Assembly: GCA_024734495.1 (NCBI GenBank)
Contig: JALMQS010000841.1
Location: forward strand, 4,458,176 to 4,522,175
Direction of reading: 5' to 3'
Source of the DNA: Forficula auricularia
Lineage: Eukaryota > Arthropoda > Insecta > Dermaptera > Forficulidae
DNA length: 64,000 nucleotides
In this document: positions 54,270 through 64,000 of the stretch, one piece after another
How positions within the stretch are numbered: the first letter of the stretch is position 1
Layout: each line of letters begins with the position of its first letter
Notes under the pieces: model-generated
Told to the model about the DNA's origin: nothing
What the model saw: only the letters and a program-made list of their open reading frames with translations
Databases searched by the model: none
Made by a program: the position numbers and the translations under genes

Positions 54270-54877
54270 TTAAGGAGCTCGAGACAGCTTATCTATCTGG
54301 TTGATCTAGGAAAAAATCTTTTGTATTTCTGAAGAGTGCCAACTTCTGCCTACTAAATATTTTAATAAAAAAATTGTTAATAATGAGGTTAATTGCGATT
54401 AAAAATCTTTGTTTTTATAATATTAATAAAAAGAATATTGAGATAAATTTTTTCTCATTATAAAAACATTTATTTAACACAAAAACTTATTCAAGAAATA
54501 GAGCTGGAATTCTACACTAGTGCCTTTGTTATATACACCTCAAAGCATTATTAAGTGAATAAATAAATAAATAAATATTCTCTTGGCTGCAAATAACTTT
54601 TTATTTTTACATTTATTAACAACTAATTAACTAGACTGTCAAATCTATTGAAAAATATATCATTCGATTCATAAAAGTTGAATTATTGAAAATGGTATAA
54701 TTTGTATAGAAGTTATTATATAGTTAGTTATAGCCCTTTTAAAAACTCAGTCCATTTACTTCCATGTTAAAAGAACAATATTCAATAATTTATTTTTCGG
54801 TAATGTGGACAGACGATCAACTTCAAATTTCGGGAATAAATATTTAATGCATCAATGATTCGATGGTAAAAATTTGG
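54270..54877. mobile_element. TTAA-bounded element, type c, copy 2 (right-truncated)
   Basis: Starts TTAAGGAGCTCGAGACAGC and is collinear with 17347-17946 until about 54877, where the right end is replaced by TTGGCGAAGGCGGGC. It carries an extra stretch with AATAAATAAATAAATAAAT. Confidence 0.8.
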
Positions 54878-55069
54878 CGAAGGCGGGCTTTGCAGCTGGT
54901 TGATATATAATTTGATTCTTGTAGTCTTTATAGCTTCCAGTTTGTGTTTCTTTCCAAGTCTAACATTCCACAGATTATTTATCCTTTTTCAAGTAATTAG
55001 GTGCAAAATAAATGCTAATAAAAATCCGACAATTCACAATGATATATTGAGATAATAAAATCTCGCAAG

Positions 55070-55450
55070 TAGAGTGGGTTGTTGGTGCAGCCAAAGCAGC
55101 ATCAGCAGCAGCAGAAGAGGCCTCCGGCGGGATGGTGAGGATGCCAAGTAATTCATGGGCAAAACATGTATCCTTGCTGCCATTACAGTGGCTCCCACCT
55201 CGACGGCGTAAATTTTACATCATCGAATGAGGAAAGCAAGTAAAAGGCGTGGATACTGTAAACAGAAAGAGCAGTTTATGAATGCAGACAAGTCCGAGAG
55301 GGAGAGTTGAGAAAAATTGAAATACGAGTACAATAGAAAAGGAAATCCCATACAGTTCAAAGATATTGGGAACAAATGGGCGAGAAAAAATCGCAGACTT
55401 TGAAGAAACATACTCAGTTTTTGTAGCAGATGCTGATACCATACATACAG
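55070..55450. other. GC-richer unique island 12
   Basis: Contains GCAGCATCAGCAGCAGCAG and a CTGCCATTACAGTGG segment. The two overlapping minus frames (75 and 63 codons) are unrecognised. Candidate regulatory DNA. Confidence 0.35.
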
Positions 55451-55539
55451 AGATATTTGAAATTTATATACTCACTCGAGATAATATATATTTTTTATTT
55501 TATTTCCAATTCAGCGTTTTTTTTATAGTATAAATTATA

Positions 55540-56017
55540 TTACTGATAATCCAATGTCAAGATTTAATCATGACTACATCTTGCTGCTGAGTCTTTCTGC
55601 CTAGCTTCTGTTAATTCCTGTATGATCGCTTCTGATTGTATATTTGTGTATAAAATTATGTCGGATCAGGTGAAATGTACAGAGCTTGCTGGTCTCTTTC
55701 CTGTATATAGCCCTAATTATGTATTAAATAGTATAATGCCATTCTATCCAGAGATGCCTACTGGTAGACATTCTGAAAGAAATCCTGTCTTCAGATTCTG
55801 TCATTGTTACAATGAGTTAGCACAAAAATTGGGTAACCCTCAGGAATTTTCTTTGGAAATTAATAAGGTATCAGCTTAATTCAAGAACCTCACACTTATT
55901 TATGAATAATTAATGTAATGCTGATGTATAATTATGTAATATATGATGTTGATGTATAATTTTATAATTTTGTAAATTGAGACTTTTAGCCGTTAAAAAA
56001 ATGAATAAATAAATATT
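55540..56017 (+). pseudogene. 5'-truncated LINE, C-terminus and tail
   Basis: One frame gives TDNPMSRFNHDY. After frame changes 55622-55879 reads MIASDCIFVYKIMSDQVKC, then MPFYPEMPTGRHSERNPVF, matching the C-terminus of the LINE at 43965-45722 (MIASDNLFTFKIMSDAIRC, RHSETNPIYRL). An AATAAATAAAT tail follows at about 56003-56017. Same or sister family, plus strand, dead by truncation. Confidence 0.88.
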
Positions 56018-56129
56018 ATCTAGAACTTGTTCACTTAGTATCGTTAATATTAACTATTCATTGAGCCAAAGAAATGTCTTAGAACCTGGATTTTAAAGAA
56101 GGGATTTTTCTGACTGTGTTTTCATCTGT

Positions 56130-56300
56130 GGAGTGGGTCTACAATATTGCACAGTATCAGCACCAGTGTCGTAGAAGGCGACTAAAAGGTGTTTTACATA
56201 AGGTAAACAGCCTCATTCTGTAAAAACTTCCCAGCTACGGAGCATCGCATAATCTCGGAATATTACCAGGAACAGAGCTAAACGATTCTAAAGCAGGCCA
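56130..56300. repeat. 'AGGCGACTAAAAGG' dispersed repeat, copy 2
   Basis: GTGTCGTAGAAGGCGACTAA, CCTCATTCTGTAAAAACTTC and CCAGCTACGGAGC parallel the 42650-42835 copy. Confidence 0.45.
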
Positions 56301-57320
56301 TTGGAACCTCTAGAGTCAAGCAATGAAAATAAGGTAGTCTGTGTTTTAATCTGAATTTCGATACCCACCATAATTTAAAATCAGAAAATAATTAGTGAGT
56401 TATTCCTAAGTGCCAAAATATTTGTATAGCCAAAACTAAGAACTGATAGTATTTAGAGTCCTCTAGCTTTAGAATGAAAAGATGAAAAATCAGAAAAAAT
56501 AATTAAGTACCATGAACAATCGAACGGTTTGTAGATATGCATTGAAATATGTCAAACAAATTTCTATTAAAAAACTATTCCACTGTTTTGATTTTCTACA
56601 TCAAATCGTTCCTTGATAAAAAATGGAAAAATATTTACATAGTATACCGAGTCTTTAGTATTCACTTTTGTTTCTCCATAAATTTAATCAATTTAATTAA
56701 ATATACATATATTTATATTAATTCAATTTTCTTATATTTAGCTTAAAAATAATGAATAATTTTTAAGATTTTTTTTGTCTTCATCACTTTGAATACCTAT
56801 ATCTATAGTCTACTCCTAAGTATGTAGATATGGAATTTTATGTTGGGAAAATTCTTATTTTTTCGAATTACACAGTCAAAAATAAATATTCATGAATTAT
56901 AAAATGCAAAAGAGGAACAAAATTTATCTTGAAATTAAATTTTTGTTTTTCTTTTGATCTTTTTTTTAAAAAATCAATTACCTGCCCTAGAGCAAATTGA
57001 ATATAGAATTTATTTAAATTTAATAATACTATAAATGAACATAAAAATAAAAATATGAAGTAAATAAAGTTCAGGCTGTTAGAAAAACAAGCTAAAAAAT
57101 AGCATATATTTTTTTTTAATCAAATGATGTTTCTAACTAGACAATCAAGGGCAGTTATCAATCGAATGTTATAATATACCAATAAATTAACAATTTATAT
57201 TATTAATAATTATTAAGGCAGTTCTAGTGTACCTAGCCTTGAAAAAGTTTTCACTTTTTAATATTTAATCTGTTGGTGAGCGATCCTTTCATTAGAATAT
57301 GATCAATGAAAATAATAATA
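56300..57320. other. AT-rich spacer
   Basis: No supported feature. Confidence 0.45.
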
Positions 57321-57321
57321 A

Positions 57322-57438
57322 CCCTAGTAGCACAATGTTTCAAACTATATAGTAACTATATTGTCTCTATATAGATTTTGAGAATCTATATAGGCACTAT
57401 ATAGTTACTATATAGTTTGAAACATTGTGCTACTGGGG
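57322..57438. mobile_element. Palindromic MITE, CCC(A/T)AGTAGCACA type
   Basis: Starts CCCTAGTAGCACAATGTTTC and ends with the inverse, GAAACATTGTGCTACTGGGG. Arms of about 50 bp with ACTATATAGTAACTATA inside. No ORF. Confidence 0.83.
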
Positions 57439-57964
57439 AAAGGGCGCGGATACAATGATCTCCCTATTTTTATATTTAAGGTGAATTGCATGGATGGAAA
57501 ATACAAGTTAAAACCTGTCCAAATACAATCTCAGACCTGTTTCAGACTATTAGAGATTATCTTAATTTCTATTATTCTAGGAATGAACTTGTGCCCTCAG
57601 ACCAAAATGATACTCGTTATATAGAGAGAGAATATTCGGTTCAGACAAAAATGTACAAAAGAAATTACTTGTTGCGGATTTACTATCAAACGTAGCTTGA
57701 CGTAGTTTTTACTTTTTCTTCTGTTTCTCTTTCTTTGTATTTTTAATCGCGTCGAGAAATCCATTAAAATTTAGTTTACAATTAACTTTGCCGTGGCAAC
57801 ACTTAATTTTTTTCAAATAACCGGGACAAAATGACAATCTGACCAGCACACCAAGTCATCTTCTCCATTGATAGTTTCCAAATGAACCAAATATTAACAA
57901 TAATTGTGTTTTACCGCAACACGATGAAAATAAATAATAAAAAATTATTAATAAATGAATTTAT

Positions 57965-58112
57965 TTAAGGACCAATCATAGATTTTAGAGAAAATATTTT
58001 TACATTGCATAACTAGCGAGCCGTTAGCGCTTGCGTTCGATTCCTAATGGGACGAACCTCTCTGATATGCAATGTAAAAATATTTTCTCTAAAATCTATG
58101 ATTGGTCCTTAA
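57965..58112. mobile_element. TTAA-bounded fold-back with tRNA-like loop
   Basis: TTAAGGACCAATCATAGATT at the left, the exact inverse at the right, arms of about 50 bp. The loop (about 58014-58068) holds TAGCGAGCCGTTAGCGC, an A-box match, then TTGCGTTCGATTCCTAAT, a B-box match. Confidence 0.82.
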
Positions 58113-59557
58113 GTAAATTATTTATTAAAAGTATATGTCTGGGTTGATTTTTTAAAAAATTTCCATCATTTTTCAAAAAAGAAACGCAAAAAATGCTTAA
58201 ATCTTTGCATTCATTATTTAAAAAAAAATTATTGTTTAAAAAACAAGCATAAAGACAAAAGTGTGTTTTTTAGTTTTTATAAACTATAATTTATTTTACT
58301 TTTAGTTTTAATAAAATATATTTTATTCCAATTATATTGGCTGGCAAAATGGGTGTGTGCCCGATGCCAATAAATAATATAAAAAAAAAATTTTATTCCA
58401 ATAGTCTTATTAAGACTAAGATCATGGGAACCCCTGCAGGGTAGGCTTCTGAAATCCACCAACGTCAATTCGATTGCGTATGTTACAGGATTTAATGGAT
58501 AATTAAGAAATAATGAATTTCAAAAAAAGATTTTCTAATTTTGTTTTCATACAGACATAGTTAGTTTGTTAGTTACATACAAGTAAAGCTAATAATAAAA
58601 GCGTGTTAATAAGCCGGCCAAGTGCGAGTAGGTCTCACCGAGGTTTTCGCACCTTATATCTTCCAAAATACTTGAGATATCAAATTCTTTTTTATTTGTC
58701 ATTAATAAAGAGAGAAAATTAAATTTCTCCAATTTTTAAAATAATTTTAAGATAAATAGTCATTTTTAAACTGACAAATACAAAAGTCACCAAAGCTCTC
58801 TCACATAGTCATTTTGTATTATACCATAGATAAAAATATTATATATTATTATAGATATTCATAAAATAATAAAATTTTCATATAAAAATCGAAGAGAGCT
58901 GTTATTTCTAATAAAATAGTCTCATAATTAAAAGGAGTATTACTGTATTATTATTATTATTAATTACTAATTACTAATGGGCCAAAGATTAAGAAGGTCC
59001 TTTCTCTCCAGATGAGTCAAAAGAAGTGTAGTATCTAATATTTAATAAAATAAGTTAAAATACAAATGAAAAATAATAGAATTAAAAAATAAATAGTATG
59101 AAAGCCGTAAATGTTTGAAATAAAAACAATTATAAAAAATAATTAAATACAAGAGTTAGTTTGATTTATTCAAATCAGCTGATAATAACTCTTGTGTGAT
59201 TTGGCAATACGTTGTATTACTACTGTATATGTTTACATCCAAACATAGCATTTATGTGATTTTTAAAGTAAATATCTCAGTAAATTCGACGGTCAATGAT
59301 ATATTTTATTGCAAAAAAAGAAACTTACATGTTTCAAAAAGCTAATTTTTAGTTTGTTTTTTTAACTTTATATAATCAACTAATAGTAGTATAATTCAAG
59401 AGAAAGTGTCAAGATCTTAATTTTCCATAAGACTAAGAAAATTTTACATTTTAAAATTTTTATTTTCAAAAATTTGCACGCTAATGTGTGATTGAAACTT
59501 CACCAAAGCATATATATAGACTTAAACTATTGTAAAAAATTAAGTTATAGTTATAAT
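58113..59557. other. AT-rich spacer
   Basis: No gene. AAGCCGGCCAAGTGCGAGTA at about 58612 is a phrase common in insect dispersed repeats, but no boundaries can be read. Confidence 0.4.
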
Positions 59558-59783
59558 CGAAGGGTGAACCGCGACCTAATATGCTGTACACCTTCTTCCA
59601 CTTGTACTTCCAAATATTTCCAAGTACTTCCAAATGTTTCCAAGTACTTCCAAATATTTCCAAGTAATTCCAAAATTTTCCAAGTAATTCCAAATATTTC
59701 CAAGTACTTCCAAATATTTCCAAGTACTTCAAAAATACTTCCAAAGAGGTGTACACCTACTTCCAATCGCGAATCACCCCTCG
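59558..59783. mobile_element. Minisatellite-bearing TIR element, copy 3, 8-bp TSD
   Basis: Starts CGAAGGGTGAACCGCGACC, ends TCGCGAATCACCCCTCG, with perfect flanks GTTATAAT (59550-59557 and 59784-59791). The core is TACTTCCAAATATTTCCAAG-type repeats. The frames of 71-120 codons across it are repeat by-products. Confidence 0.9.
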
Positions 59784-59856
59784 GTTATAATCTAATATTT
59801 TTTATTTTACATTGGCGGCGAAAGGACCTCCTTAAGTGGGGGGTTATTTCCTAAAT

Positions 59857-59936
59857 AATTATTTTATTAAATATTTAATATAAGAGAGGGGCCATGTGCA
59901 TGGTAAAGTCATGTGGATGGCCATATCAGCTTATTT
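59857..59936 (+). repeat. R-family 3' end only
   Basis: TTATTAAATATTTAATATAA, GGTAAAGTCATGTGGATGGC and the end ATATCAGCTTATTTT match the last part of 48519-49238. Confidence 0.65.
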
Positions 59937-60079
59937 TCTTTTGAAATTATCCTCCTACAAAGGTCCATGCTCATAAACTCTCTATTACTATGCAAATTGT
60001 TTTTTTATTATGCACAGATATTTATTTGGACATACACCTTGATGATATTTAAAAGTCTTATGACTTTTTTGTATTTCTC

Positions 60080-60340
60080 TTATTAAAAGAATAAATAATT
60101 GAATAGAAGCCGACACAGAATAGAGACAAATGGGGCATTGGTCCATGTCAAAGGTGAACAGGCAATCTTTCGATCAGGATGGGGGATCGCTATTAGTTGT
60201 GCGCTGAAGAAATGTTGGGGAGCAATCGAGCGGAAGAGTCTCGTCAATTGTGACAAACGGACCGGAGCAAAATAAATAGACACCTACGCAACTAGCTATG
60301 CTTATTAAAAGGAAATTGAGAGGAAACAAGCGGAAAAAGA
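60080..60340. other. GC-richer unique island 13
   Basis: No repeats. The 66-codon minus frame at 60083-60283 is unrecognised. Candidate regulatory DNA. Confidence 0.3.
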
Positions 60341-60417
60341 TGCACGGTTAAAAAAGTTTTATTAGTTCCGATAAAATATTGCTAAATATTTTATTCTATA
60401 AAATAGACATTGCAATA

Positions 60418-61011
60418 TTAAGGGAGTTCGAGACAGCTTATCTATCTGGTTGATCTACGAAAAAATCTTTTGTATTTCTGCAGAGTGACAACATCTGCCT
60501 ATTAAATTAAAAAAGATTGTTAATAATGAGGTTAATTTCGAATAAAAATCTTTCTTTTGATAATATTAATAAAAAGAATATTGAGATAATTTTTTTCTCA
60601 TTATAAAAATATTTATTTAACACAAAAACGGTTTCGAGAAATAGAGTTGGAATTCTACACTAGTGCTTTTGTTATATTCTGTTAACTTTTTATTTTTACA
60701 TTTATGAATAACTAATTAACTAGACTGTCAAATCTATTGAAAAATATATCGTTCGATTTATAAAAGTTGAATTATTGATCTGTATAAATTTCTTGAAAAT
60801 GGTATAATTTGTATAGAAGTTATAGCTCTTTTAAAAGCTCGGTCCATTTACTTCCATGTTAAAAGGACAATTTTCAATCATTTATTTCTCGGTAATGAGA
60901 CAGACGATCAACTTCAAATTTCAGGAATAAATATTTAATACATCAATGATTCGATGGTAAACATTTGAGAATTTTCTTATAAAAATGATAAACAGTCCCG
61001 AACCCCCTTAA
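60418..61011. mobile_element. TTAA-bounded element, type c, copy 3
   Basis: Starts TTAAGGGAGTTCGAGACAGC, ends CAGTCCCGAACCCCCTTAA; collinear with 17347-17946. Confidence 0.88.
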
Positions 61012-61374
61012 AAGCAAGAGCGATCTTAGCTATACAGGGTGTTTAGAAAATGGATTCCAAGACTTCAGGGCGTGATTCCCCACATCAAAATTAGATGAAA
61101 AGATCCAATATACATAAAAAAACGTTTCGTTTTGTATCTTGAGAACGGATGTAGATATCTTTATGAAATTTGGTACACATGTATTTAACTACATTATCTA
61201 CTATTTAATAAAATACCTAAATTTTACCTTGAAAATTTTCAAAATGTCGGCCATTTAAAATTTTAATTGTGAATAACTTTTTAATCTTTCATTTTATTTC
61301 AATTAGTATTATTAGATATAATTTTATCCTTTTTATTGTGATCAAAAGGACACCTTATTTTTCAAGATCCTATA

Positions 61375-61545
61375 TTTATTTATTTTTTGACTTCTTCAGT
61401 GGCTCACTAAATGACTCAATTGTCTGATGTTATTGAGTTAGCCGTTGAAGAAGTCAAAAAATAAAACAACGAAACGTTTGGCACATTAAAATTCGGTTTA
61501 TAATAATTTAATTCTTACCCAATTCCCTACGATTTCAATTAAAGA
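61375..61545. repeat. Family A hammerhead-like element, degraded
   Basis: The plus-strand core at 61441-61482 has GCCG-TTGAAGA (C3 changed to T), stem GTC.../...AAC weakened, GAAACGTT-TGGC. The inverted half at 61388-61410 keeps only GACTTCTTCAGTGGCTCA. Confidence 0.6.
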
Positions 61546-61689
61546 ATTTTAAGTATGTATGCAATTAATGAAACATGTTTATATTTATTTTGTAGGGTGG
61601 TTGATAACAAGTAATCGATAAGGCAATCGATTCCTTAAAATTTTCAAATTTAGACATTTCTATTTTGCAATTATTTAATAAATCGTCTC

Positions 61690-62160
61690 GAATTCAGGTA
61701 AATGTCGTATTGCAAAGCCAGCGTTTCATTTGAAAGTTAATTAAGTTTGATATCGGTAATCCAGCATGAGCCCAGCACTAAGATGTGAAATAATAGAGGA
61801 GGCTTAACCTACAATGTGTTCTCTCGAGGACAATGGCCGCCTTGTACTCCAGAGTGGCAGGCGAGGGTGTAAACCCTTTATCGGTGCAAATACATATAAC
61901 AGAGAACTAGAGGCCTCAAGGGCTCTCGCTCTTCCATCTATCTCTCTATAGCTGCGGATAAATATAAAATGACGATAGAATTTATGAACTGATAAAAGTG
62001 GCCAGCAAGCCCCTCGCAGAAGAATATTAAAAGTTATATATTCCGGAGAGGATAGATAAATATCGGATAGGCTTTGTTGTCCAGCTGTTTCTATTCGATA
62101 TTTGAAATACAATCCAGTTAATAATCTAAAACAAGTGAAATTATAGGGATAGGTATCGTG
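61690..62160. other. GC-richer unique island 14
   Basis: No window repeats. The 102-codon minus frame at 61804-62112 has a mixed composition but no recognisable motif. Candidate regulatory DNA; an exon is not excluded. Confidence 0.35.
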
Positions 62161-63040
62161 ATTTATTTCTATCGAATTTATAAAATGATTTATTATTTAA
62201 CATAGGGTACTATATACCAGATACGGGGATTAAATTAAATAGCAAATGAATTAAAGAGCTTAAGAAAATAAGACAATTATTAGTCTTAAAAAAGTCTTCG
62301 ATTTTTAAAACTGTTGTCAAAAAAGTATTTTTCATTAAATTAAACAAATTAAAAAATCTAGTCCACATATCCTTATTTTGAGAAATTGAAGTTCAAAGTT
62401 TTCAGATCCATTGTTTTTAAATCGACATAGTTCATTTATTACACTGAGTTTTAGAAGATACACAACTAAAAATACTATGGGACCAAGTGGACTTGGTTCA
62501 TTTGTAAAAAGAAAGTCTTTTGTACATTAAAAGAGTTACAAATTTTTAAAAAATAGACTTGGTTCACTCCAATTCTCAGCCGACGAATATATAGGCCATT
62601 ATACGAGTACATATAGGAGATTTATTTTATAAATAAAAAACCTAATTATAAAATTTACTTGAAAATAATTTTTTTGAAGTGAAAGTAAGTAGGTTTAAGA
62701 AAAAGGGCCCTTATCTCCACCTGGTCATAATTAAGCTAATGAAGCATCACCTGTTTCTAGAGAAACTACTTATCAAAACGCTTTTTGCCCCGTCAAAAAA
62801 TTCAAAAAAATTGACTCAATTTTTGAATATTTAGAAGTAAAAAAGACTTAGTTTTGAGTATAGTTCCTTAAATTTTGACAACTTTTAAGCAGACGAAAAT
62901 AAGGGATTTCTTCTATTTTTACCCTCGCTATTATTCAATTCCGAATGAAAATTTACTGCTGAATTCAAATATGTAATCAAAAATTATACCCGCATTTAAA
63001 TCATATTTTTGCCATTCCTGAAAAAACTGGTAGGTGAAGA
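62160..63040. other. AT-rich spacer
   Basis: No supported feature. Confidence 0.45.
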
Positions 63041-63425
63041 TAAGGGGACGTCCATAAATTACGTCACACGAATTTCAAGATTTTTAGACCCTCCCCCCTA
63101 TGTCACATTCTGTCCCATGTTCAATGAGCCCCCTTGTATTGTGACGTCACAATATCACTTTTATTATTTATTTGAAAAAAAATTAAGTGTTTTTATAAAA
63201 ATTGCTTGCTTACAATTTTTCGTCTAGATTTATTTTACCAACATTTTTAGGTTGGAATAATATAATAATAACCTGAAATCTAAAAAATATATTTGAAAAT
63301 TTTTAAAACTTTTTAATTTGACTTTTGTGACATCACAATTTTTAAGATCCCCGGGTCCCATTTTGTCACAAATCTGAGATGCCCTCCCCCCTTACAGTGT
63401 TACGTAATTTATGGACGGCTCCTTA
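63041..63425. mobile_element. MITE with GTCCATAAATTACGT termini
   Basis: TAAGGGGACGTCCATAAATT at the left and AATTTATGGACGGCTCCTTA at the right are inverted. Just inside lie ACGTCAC and GTTACGT. This terminus is widespread in arthropods. The 72-codon plus frame at 63009-63227 overlaps the left end and is incidental. Confidence 0.8.
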
Positions 63426-63518
63426 GGACACTTTTCCCTGACACTATTACATATATCTTTGAGTACGAAATAAATAATTCGTTCTATGATGTGTATGTAT
63501 GTGATGTGTATGTATGAG

Positions 63519-64000
63519 GATAAGTCAAAAATTACTTACACTTTTCGTTCTAGAACTTTATTAAACTAAGATAGGTGTACAACAGATACATTATTTTCCG
63601 ATACAGTCTCCACCTTTAGCAATGCACTTGGTCCAGTAAGCCACAAGCTTCCGGATGCCTTCCTGGTAGAAGGTTTTCGGTTGGTCATGAAGCCACTTTT
63701 GCACCGCATCCCGAACGTCCATGTCCGAGGCAAATCGACGACCTCTCAAAGCTTCCTTGAGCGGTCCAAAGAGATGAAAGTCTGAAGGAGCGAGATCTGG
63801 GCTGTAGGGAGGGTGTTCCAGGGTCTCAAAGTTGACGGTCGCCCAGCTGCCTCTTTTTGTGTTACGCTCGTTCAGCCAGTTTTAAACCTCGTTTAAACCA
63901 CTTTTTTACCTCGTTGCTCCTCTTTGGTGCAATCTGACATGCTTATGCTGTTGTAGCTAGACGACAACTGACGCGATCGTGATTAAATTCCGCACATGTG
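63519..64000 (-). pseudogene. Internally deleted mariner element, runs off the window
   Basis: On the minus strand the C-terminal frame reads NWLNERNTKRGSWATVNF, then HPPYSPDLAPSDFHLFGPLK, EALRGRRFASDMDVRDAV, QKWLHDQPKTFYQEGIRK and a stop near 63590. SPDLAPSD with its Asp is the third catalytic block of mariner DD34D transposases. Further along the minus strand, near 63940, a start MSDCTKEEQR is followed almost at once by a frame break, so most of the gene (HTH and the first two Asp) is deleted. The 3' terminal repeat is probably GAGGATAAGTCAAAAATTAC at 63519. The other end lies at or beyond 64000. Distinct from the mariner at 12473. Confidence 0.9.

Noticed and set aside
59492..59854. Open frames of 120, 91 and 71 codons across the minisatellite, and similar frames at 19806-20102 and 41224-41526
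   Set aside because: The 10-bp unit lacks stops in several frames, so both strands are open at once and the peptides are periodic (YFQIFPSTS / WKYLEVLGNI). They are by-products of the repeat, not genes.
1..64000. Homeobox or other developmental exons suggested by the island pattern
   Set aside because: No homeodomain, zinc-finger or other recognisable exon was found on either strand.

Overview
The window is a stretch of AT-rich animal nuclear DNA with no recognisable host gene. Arthropod, probably insect, origin is an inference. It rests on mariner pseudogenes of the WVPHEL and SPDLAPSD types, a pogo/Tigger family, jockey/CR1-like LINEs, many hAT- and TTAA-type MITEs, and repeat phrases known from insect genomes. 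I found no host exons, rRNA, complete tRNA gene or CRISPR array. It is best read as an intergenic or intronic desert that has filled with transposons.

Layout. 0-4.5 kb: pogo-type elements, a tRNA-derived SINE and a hAT-like element, the last two with clean target-site duplications (TSDs). 4.5-14.2 kb: fold-back and TTAA-bounded elements, a mariner pseudogene and MITEs. 15.6-22.6 kb: a dense run of fold-back elements carrying hammerhead-ribozyme-like cores, some nested in each other. 22.7-38.3 kb: LINE 3' ends, a SINE, TTAA elements, hAT MITEs and long palindromes. 38.9-41.6 kb: a double-headed SINE palindrome, another fold-back, a hammerhead-like pair and a 10-bp-period minisatellite element. 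43.4-47.4 kb: a SINE, a degraded LINE with a long reverse-transcriptase frame (minus strand) and two hammerhead-like elements. 47.8-64 kb: a second SINE family, a 720-bp repeat without terminal inverted repeats (TIRs), more hammerhead-like, TTAA and minisatellite elements, a LINE fragment, and an internally deleted mariner at the right edge.

Between the repeats are GC-richer islands of 200-650 bp (near 3.8, 8.6, 11.3, 16.8, 25.2, 30.1, 33.5, 40.3, 48.3, 49.5, 55.2, 60.2 and 61.9 kb). They contain almost no transposons and no recognisable protein. They could be conserved cis-regulatory DNA, but this cannot be tested from one sequence.

The most interesting signal is the set of about 20 short motifs of the form CTGANGA - hairpin - GAAAC/T. 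In the best copies the flanks also pair as a stem I, and a GUC, GUU or AUA sits where a hammerhead would cleave. They lie inside several different repeat families, often as inverted pairs. This fits hammerhead ribozymes of Penelope-like or related non-autonomous retroelements, with no protein-coding partner in the window.
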